Both the position numbers and the translations under genes were made by a program. A stretch of DNA of 37,500 nucleotides from Alphaproteobacteria bacterium (GTDB taxonomy: Bacteria > Pseudomonadota > Alphaproteobacteria > Rhodospirillales > WMHbin7). Shown one piece after another: positions 32,269 through 37,500 of the stretch. Under the pieces are notes generated by a model that was given only the letters and a program-made list of their open reading frames with translations, ran no database searches and was not told the origin of the DNA. Location: the NCBI GenBank assembly GCA_015232335.1, contig JADFZV010000031.1, positions 1 through 37,500 on the forward strand, written 5' to 3'. Positions within the stretch are counted from its first letter, which is position 1. Every line of letters begins with the position of its first letter.

Positions 32269-35200
32269 ATGCGGTTGGCAGTAGCGTTAGCAATTGCGTT
32301 TTTCCTGATGGGCTGCAATGAGGAAAAGAGGCTCACGCTTTCCGAGGCGCGACAGGTTGCCGTGTCGATGCGTGGCCAGGTTCAGCAGCACACTCCTCCA
32401 CGCTCGATCGACGACATTCTGGATATTTATCAGAACATTGATCCTGCAGATACCATGAAAAGGGCTGCAGCAAGAAAGTTGGCGGAGACGGAACCAGCCG
32501 CTGGCGACGAACTCTCCTCTTTCTTTCTCTCACGTGGCCTGGCTGCCTGGGAGGTAGGTTTATACGGCCAGGCCAGGCGAGATATGACAATGGCTCTTGA
32601 GAGAGCTGACTCCAAGACAGGGCCAAAGATACGCCTTGAACTGGGGCGCATGGAGATAAAAGCCGGAAACTACTCCAAGGGGATCGCCTTGATGGAGAGT
32701 GCTGTTGATGGACCCCAAGGCGGCGGGGCCAATCAGGCACTCAAACTATCGGACAAGGGCGATCTTGATGGAGCCATGGCTGCTGCGGATGAGGCCATCC
32801 GCCTGCTTGAAACGATACAAATTTCGTCCAGCGACTTTCAGCAATGGCGCCCTCTTTGGAACAGCGATATCCGCAGCGTTCAGGCCCGTATTCTTGAGCT
32901 TCGGGGAAAACCGCAGGAGGCGGAACAGTTTCGCCGACTGGCCCAGCAAAGTGTTTCAGTGCCCGAACCAGCATCGAAGGCCATTGTCGGCTACTTCCGT
33001 CAGGCCGTCGCCACGAATGCCGTTGCGACGGCTACCAATCTTCGCCTGCAAGGTAGATTGGTTGAAGCTGAATTCGAGGCCCGTAACTCCGTCCGCCTTG
33101 CTGTAGAAAAGTTTGGATCAGGCTCGACCGAGGCGCTGGCAGCGTTAGCTGGCTTTGAAAGAGTTTTGGCGGCCGAGGGACGGTTTTTGGAGGCTGAACG
33201 GACCGGTCGGGCTTCGCTTGCTGTCATCGAGAAGTTGGGTTTTGCCCCCGAGGCCATGCCGATAGCCATGACCAGAAACAGATTGGCCGAAATACTCGCA
33301 GCCCTTGGCCGCTGGAACGATGCCCTGGCAGAGTTTGACGCAGCCAAACGAGGAATGATTCAAGATAATCAGTCTTACGAATCATTTCTTGCCGCCAACC
33401 TGACCCGTGCAATTGCACTTTCCAAGTCAGGTCGGAGTGCTGAGGCCGAAGAGGTTTCCAAGGAAGCGTTAAGGCGAAATCAGAAGCTGGTTGGCGACGA
33501 CCATTTTGATTCGGCAGAGAGTCTCGGCGTTCTCGCCATGGTACATGCTACGGCAGGTAAGGATAGCTTGGCTCTTGATGAATTTCGCCATGCCTTACCC
33601 GTTCTTGTCAGCCATCAACCCAGCGCGGGGGCAGGTCTGGAGGTTGCCGTTGACCGGAGCAATCGGATCAAGGCGATAATCGAGTCATATCTCAATCTGC
33701 TATCTCGTGTGGGAAAAGATGATATAGCCCTGCAAAAACGCTTTGACCCAGTAGCGGAATCCTTCTGGGCTTCTGAAATCGGGCGCAATCATATCCTTCG
33801 AAAATCCATTTCAGCCGCCGCCACAAGAAGCGGTGTTGGAAACACCGAGCTTCAGGAACTGGTTCGCCAAGAGCAGGATACCGATCATCAGATAGAGGCA
33901 TTGGTTTCCTTGATATCGGGAAAAATGAGCGGGTCACAGGATCGGGAGAATCTGGCGGCACTAAATGCGTTGAAGGAAAAGATTTCCCTGTTGAAAAAGG
34001 CCAAAACAGCACTCCGCGAAGAAATCGTCCGCAGGTTCCCAAGTTATGCAGCCCTTATTGATCCGGCCCCTCCCTCTATCGAGCACGTCAGAAATCAAGT
34101 GAAGGACGATGAAGCCTTGATTGTCAGTTTTATAGGCGAAGAGACAAGCTGGGTTTGGGCGCTGTCCAAAAAGAATACGGCCTTTTCCCAAGTCAGGCTG
34201 GGAAAAAATGAGGTCGATCTTCTTGTGAAGAATATCCGCTCTTCCCTGGAAGCCCCCTTCACGACTTTAGATGATATTCGCCCATTCGACATGGCGAGTG
34301 CCTACAAGCTTTATGCCTCTTTCCTTGCGCCAGTCCGGCATGTTTGGGAAGAAGCGGAAAAACTTACCTTCGTCAATGACGGTGCCCTAAGTTCGATTCC
34401 GTTCTCACTTCTTCCCACCAAGGATGTCGCGGTAAATTCCCAGGCACTTCCACTTTTCTCTGGCTATCGTCAGGTGCCGTGGCTCGCTAGATCGCACGCC
34501 ATGTCCTATGCCCCATCTGTTGCAGCTTTCATGGCATTAAGAACACAAACACGAAAGGCACCTGCCGAGAAGCCCCTGATCGCCTTTGCGGACCCACTTT
34601 TCAAGGAAGCCCCCCAAGCTTCGACAGAGAGGAAAGCACTTCCGATCCGTGGGATGTCAAGATTGGCGGTTAGGCGCGCGCAATCAAGTGGTATTGATCA
34701 ACTGTCTGCGCGCTCGGTGAAGCTGGCTGATCTGGAACGACTTGAGGAAACCGCAGACGAGGTCAGATCCATTGCCTTGGCTCTGGGGGCCAATCCATCT
34801 ACAGACCTTTTTCTTGGCCGTCAGGCCAACGAGGCCATTGTCAAAACGATGCCATTGTCCGACAGACGTGTTGTCGTGTTTGCAACCCATGGGCTTGTTC
34901 CCGGCGATCTGGATGGATTGATGCAACCCGCTCTTGCCCTGACCTCGCCTCAAATTGCAGGTATCGATGGGGACGGCTTGTTAACGATGGATGAAGTACT
35001 CGACCTGCATCTCAATGCCGATTGGGTGGTGCTTTCGGCTTGCAATACGGCTGCGGCTAATGGTGCAGGTGGAGACGCCTTGTCGGGATTGGGGCGCGCC
35101 TTCTTCTATGCTGGCGCCCGCAGTGTTCTGGCAACCCATTGGGCAGTGGAAACCGAATCCGCTCAGCAACTTACCAAGCAAACGTTCCAGGCCGAGAAAA

Positions 35201-35349
35201 CGTCAAGGCTTTCCAGAAGCCTGGCTCTCAAGCAATCTATGACCAAGCTTTTGGATGACGGTCAGATTACGATAGGCAATAAGGTTGTTGCGTATTACGC
35301 TCACCCCTTGTTCTGGGCGCCTTATGCGCTGTTTGGGGATGGGGGATGA
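32269..35349 (+). CDS. Lipoprotein TPR-CHAT protease
   Basis: A 1026-residue exported protein. The N-terminus RLAVALAIAFFLMGCNEEK is a lipoprotein signal, so it is membrane anchored and periplasmic. Residues about 30-560 are tetratricopeptide repeats. The C-terminal CHAT (caspase-like) domain has the catalytic pair His874 (FATHGL) and Cys925 (LSACNT). AGGGGG ends six bases before the ATG at 32269; an ATG at 32263 touches it and is less likely. CHAT enzymes cut after basic residues in characterised members, but the substrate here is unknown. A paralogue follows 37 bases downstream. Confidence 0.88.
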   Translation: MRLAVALAIAFFLMGCNEEKRLTLSEARQVAVSMRGQVQQHTPPRSIDDILDIYQNIDPADTMKRAAARKLAETEPAAGDELSSFFLSRGLAAWEVGLYGQARRDMTMALERADSKTGPKIRLELGRMEIKAGNYSKGIALMESAVDGPQGGGANQALKLSDKGDLDGAMAAADEAIRLLETIQISSSDFQQWRPLWNSDIRSVQARILELRGKPQEAEQFRRLAQQSVSVPEPASKAIVGYFRQAVATNAVATATNLRLQGRLVEAEFEARNSVRLAVEKFGSGSTEALAALAGFERVLAAEGRFLEAERTGRASLAVIEKLGFAPEAMPIAMTRNRLAEILAALGRWNDALAEFDAAKRGMIQDNQSYESFLAANLTRAIALSKSGRSAEAEEVSKEALRRNQKLVGDDHFDSAESLGVLAMVHATAGKDSLALDEFRHALPVLVSHQPSAGAGLEVAVDRSNRIKAIIESYLNLLSRVGKDDIALQKRFDPVAESFWASEIGRNHILRKSISAAATRSGVGNTELQELVRQEQDTDHQIEALVSLISGKMSGSQDRENLAALNALKEKISLLKKAKTALREEIVRRFPSYAALIDPAPPSIEHVRNQVKDDEALIVSFIGEETSWVWALSKKNTAFSQVRLGKNEVDLLVKNIRSSLEAPFTTLDDIRPFDMASAYKLYASFLAPVRHVWEEAEKLTFVNDGALSSIPFSLLPTKDVAVNSQALPLFSGYRQVPWLARSHAMSYAPSVAAFMALRTQTRKAPAEKPLIAFADPLFKEAPQASTERKALPIRGMSRLAVRRAQSSGIDQLSARSVKLADLERLEETADEVRSIALALGANPSTDLFLGRQANEAIVKTMPLSDRRVVVFATHGLVPGDLDGLMQPALALTSPQIAGIDGDGLLTMDEVLDLHLNADWVVLSACNTAAANGAGGDALSGLGRAFFYAGARSVLATHWAVETESAQQLTKQTFQAEKTSRLSRSLALKQSMTKLLDDGQITIGNKVVAYYAHPLFWAPYALFGDGG

Positions 35350-35386
35350 AGTTAAACGGAGATTTGGTTCATAGGGGAAAACAGAA

Positions 35387-37500
35387 ATGAGAAATAGTCA
35401 GCTGTCACCGCTTCTCCTGGCCGGCTCGCTGGCGGCCTTTCTGTTGGCTGGCACCCCAACCTCGACTGGCGCCGAGACTTTGCTTCCTCCACGCAAGGTC
35501 AACGATATCTTGGAAATTATTAATAAATACAAAAACCAAACAGACCCCGAGGTTGGAAATCGTGCGGCAGCATTGCAGCTAGTAAAAAGCCCCCCTCCTG
35601 AGACCAGCGATGACGCCGCGCTTTCAGATTTTTATTATAAAAGAGGAAATGCCGCTGAGAGTGTTGGTGAATTGCGGCAAGCAAACAGTGATTTCGTACT
35701 ATCTAAAAATTATGCTCAACGTTCCTCAGCAGTTAATAAAACCAGATACATTTATATTATCCAGAAATTAGCTTATTCATGGATTGCTGTCGGCAGCTAC
35801 CGACAGTTTATTGATGGATTAAATGAACTAATTAACTTATCCGACAACAAGGTCGGTTACGGACGGGGATTTCTTGCGCAAGCGTCTCTAGCAATTGAAT
35901 TGCTAAGTCTTGGAGAAGTCGAACGCGCAAAAGTTATGCTCGCTGATGCTGTTGAAAAATTCAATTCCGCTTCGATTGTTAACAGCATTGGCTGGAAAAA
36001 TTTTCAAAACAATTGGATAACAAATATGTCCAGACAACAAGGAGAGTACTCTCTATTTAGTGGGAATTATCTAGAGGCTGAAAAATATGCAAATATTTCT
36101 GTTGAACATGCAAATGGCTGGGTTGGTGATGATGAATCAATGGGTTTCAGAAAGAAGAACTTTATTTCAGCGCTGCGCCTGCTTTCTCGTGTACACGCGG
36201 CTCAGGGAAACCTTTTAGAGGCAGAAGTGGAGGCTCGCCACGCATTATTGGCCTCTCTAAGGGAGTACTCTTACCGCTCGCCAATAAGTGCAGTATCTCT
36301 AAAAAATTTAGCCAATATAACTGCCCAAAAGAGTGCTGGTAATGAAGCTTCCCGCCTTTATGAGGAAGCAATTAAGATTTACACTGAAATCGGCGCGTCT
36401 CCAAGTTCCCTGGCTATCGTAGGGTCGCGTTCGCAGTTAGCCTCACATTTTACCTCATTGCTGCGCTGGGAAGAAGCAAACGCTGAGTTTGAAAAAATTT
36501 CTTCTCAAGTCAACGCTGACCCTGCATTGAACGATTTGTATTTATCCAGAAACAAGGATTTTTCCTTGACACTAGCCAAGCAAGGGCAATGGGATAAGGC
36601 CGAAGTTATTGCCAAAAGGCTTTTGGCCTCTAACATCCAAATATATGGTGAGAAAAATTATTTTTCAGCAAGAGCAAGAGGCCTCTTGGGGATTGTGACG
36701 GCTGGAAAGGGCGATTTACAAGAAGCGAAGAAGTTATTTCAGGCATCCATTCCGGAAGTGGTCGATGAGGTCAAACGGCTGGGCGGCGAGAATTTTAGAG
36801 CGAACATGTGGGCTCGTGTCATAGTCGAGGGATACCTTGACGTTCTTTACCGGTTAAACGAAAACGCCGTGTCACTTCAGGTCTTCACAGCTGTCGAAGG
36901 GACACGTAGCACATTAATCCAGCGCGCCATCGTTGCCAATGCGGCCAGAAGTAACAGTGGTGCCCCGGAACTGGCGGAATTGGCCCGGCAAGAGCAGGAT
37001 CTGTCTCAGCAAATCGCGGCTTATCAGGCTTTGGTTGGTGGGTTGGCCCAATTGTCGGAAGATGATCAGAAAGAAGTCAATCCCAAAGAACTAACGCGTA
37101 AACTTGAAGAATCCAAAGAGGCACAGAAGACCGTTCACACTCAGATCGCCAAGCGTTTTCCCTCCTATTCCCAACTACTCTCGCCATCTCCGCCCACCAT
37201 CGAGCATACACAAAAGGAGCTTCGGACGGGAGAAACCCTGATCTTATTCTTTGCAGGGGACCGGCGTTCAAGCGTATGGGCTGTTCCCGAAACCGGAGCC
37301 CCCGCGTATGCAATAATCGATGCGGGAAGTGCCGAGCTTTCCAAACTTGTCACCTCTGTCCGCAAGTCCGTCGAGTTTCAAGGTGACAGCGTCGGAAGTA
37401 TCCCGGCCTTCGACATGGCCTCAGCTGACAAGCTCTATAAGTTGTTGCTGGAGCCGGTCAAGGATGGCTGGAAAGATGCAAAGAGCCTGATCATCGTTCC
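35387..37500 (+). CDS. Second exported TPR-CHAT protein (3' end outside window)
   Basis: The frame is open from the ATG at 35387 (AGGGGAAAA upstream) to the window edge, 704 codons. LLLAGSLAAFLLAGTPTSTG is a signal peptide without a lipobox cysteine, so it should be soluble in the periplasm or exported. TPR repeats follow. The last 130 codons match the upstream CHAT paralogue (SPPTIEHTQKELRTGETLIL against the region PPSIEHVRNQVKDDEALIV, then PAFDMASADKLYKLLLEPVK). The catalytic His and Cys lie beyond the window. Codons from about 35500 to 36700 are markedly AT-rich compared with both ends. Confidence 0.85.
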   Translation, partial: MRNSQLSPLLLAGSLAAFLLAGTPTSTGAETLLPPRKVNDILEIINKYKNQTDPEVGNRAAALQLVKSPPPETSDDAALSDFYYKRGNAAESVGELRQANSDFVLSKNYAQRSSAVNKTRYIYIIQKLAYSWIAVGSYRQFIDGLNELINLSDNKVGYGRGFLAQASLAIELLSLGEVERAKVMLADAVEKFNSASIVNSIGWKNFQNNWITNMSRQQGEYSLFSGNYLEAEKYANISVEHANGWVGDDESMGFRKKNFISALRLLSRVHAAQGNLLEAEVEARHALLASLREYSYRSPISAVSLKNLANITAQKSAGNEASRLYEEAIKIYTEIGASPSSLAIVGSRSQLASHFTSLLRWEEANAEFEKISSQVNADPALNDLYLSRNKDFSLTLAKQGQWDKAEVIAKRLLASNIQIYGEKNYFSARARGLLGIVTAGKGDLQEAKKLFQASIPEVVDEVKRLGGENFRANMWARVIVEGYLDVLYRLNENAVSLQVFTAVEGTRSTLIQRAIVANAARSNSGAPELAELARQEQDLSQQIAAYQALVGGLAQLSEDDQKEVNPKELTRKLEESKEAQKTVHTQIAKRFPSYSQLLSPSPPTIEHTQKELRTGETLILFFAGDRRSSVWAVPETGAPAYAIIDAGSAELSKLVTSVRKSVEFQGDSVGSIPAFDMASADKLYKLLLEPVKDGWKDAKSLIIV

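Overview
The window looks like a high-GC alphaproteobacterial chromosome, most likely Rhodospirillales or a close relative. The grounds are the codon use, dispersed palindromic repeats of a kind I associate with these genomes (373-432 and 486-506), and tail genes resembling the NlpC/P60 and host-specificity pair of alphaproteobacterial gene transfer agents. The taxon is an inference. There is no rRNA or CRISPR array, and I recognised no tRNA, insertion sequence or integrase.

Layout. (1) 1-378: the 5' part of a minus-strand gene for an exported protein, followed by two repeats. (2) 645-4712: an orphan phage block with an NlpC/P60 tail peptidase, a tail-tip/host-specificity protein, two small membrane (holin-type) proteins and a GH24 endolysin. 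Head, tail-tube and integration genes are absent. (3) 4764-20759: a DNA phosphorothioation island. dndA and a phosphorothioation-associated methyltransferase run leftward; dndBCDE runs rightward. Facing dndE is an operon of small protein, SMC-like ATPase, dnd-associated small protein and PLD-helicase. It resembles the archaeal PbeABCD-type interference module rather than DndFGH. Behind it come a 24-codon ORF that looks like the beheaded start of a GHKL-ATPase gene, a four-helix membrane protein and a second DGQHR protein. (4) 21146-28374: an island around a WYL-domain regulator, with a DUF2779 nuclease, two lipoproteins, a TPR protein, a membrane protein, a secreted thermonuclease, a PcfJ-HIRAN fusion and a small unknown. 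Six copies of a 16-bp motif, core GTGACC-N5-TGWCA, lie upstream of six of these genes in matching orientation. (5) 28456-29451: a zinc-ribbon protein with a HEPN-type RNxxxH motif. (6) 29452-30620: about 1.2 kb with little or no coding. (7) 30621-37500: a membrane-anchored spermidine-synthase-like protein and two tandem exported TPR-CHAT proteins, the second cut by the window end.

How the genes work together. DndA supplies sulfur and DndCDE place it in the DNA backbone. DndB probably regulates the operon. The Pbe-like proteins would attack DNA lacking the mark. The WYL island looks like one regulon. The CHAT pair suggests an envelope-located protease pathway whose partners lie outside the window.

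The best candidates for undescribed biology are the WYL regulon with its shared motif, the DGQHR plus membrane-protein pair at a gene scar behind the Pbe-like operon, and the exported CHAT pair beside a membrane aminopropyltransferase-like protein.
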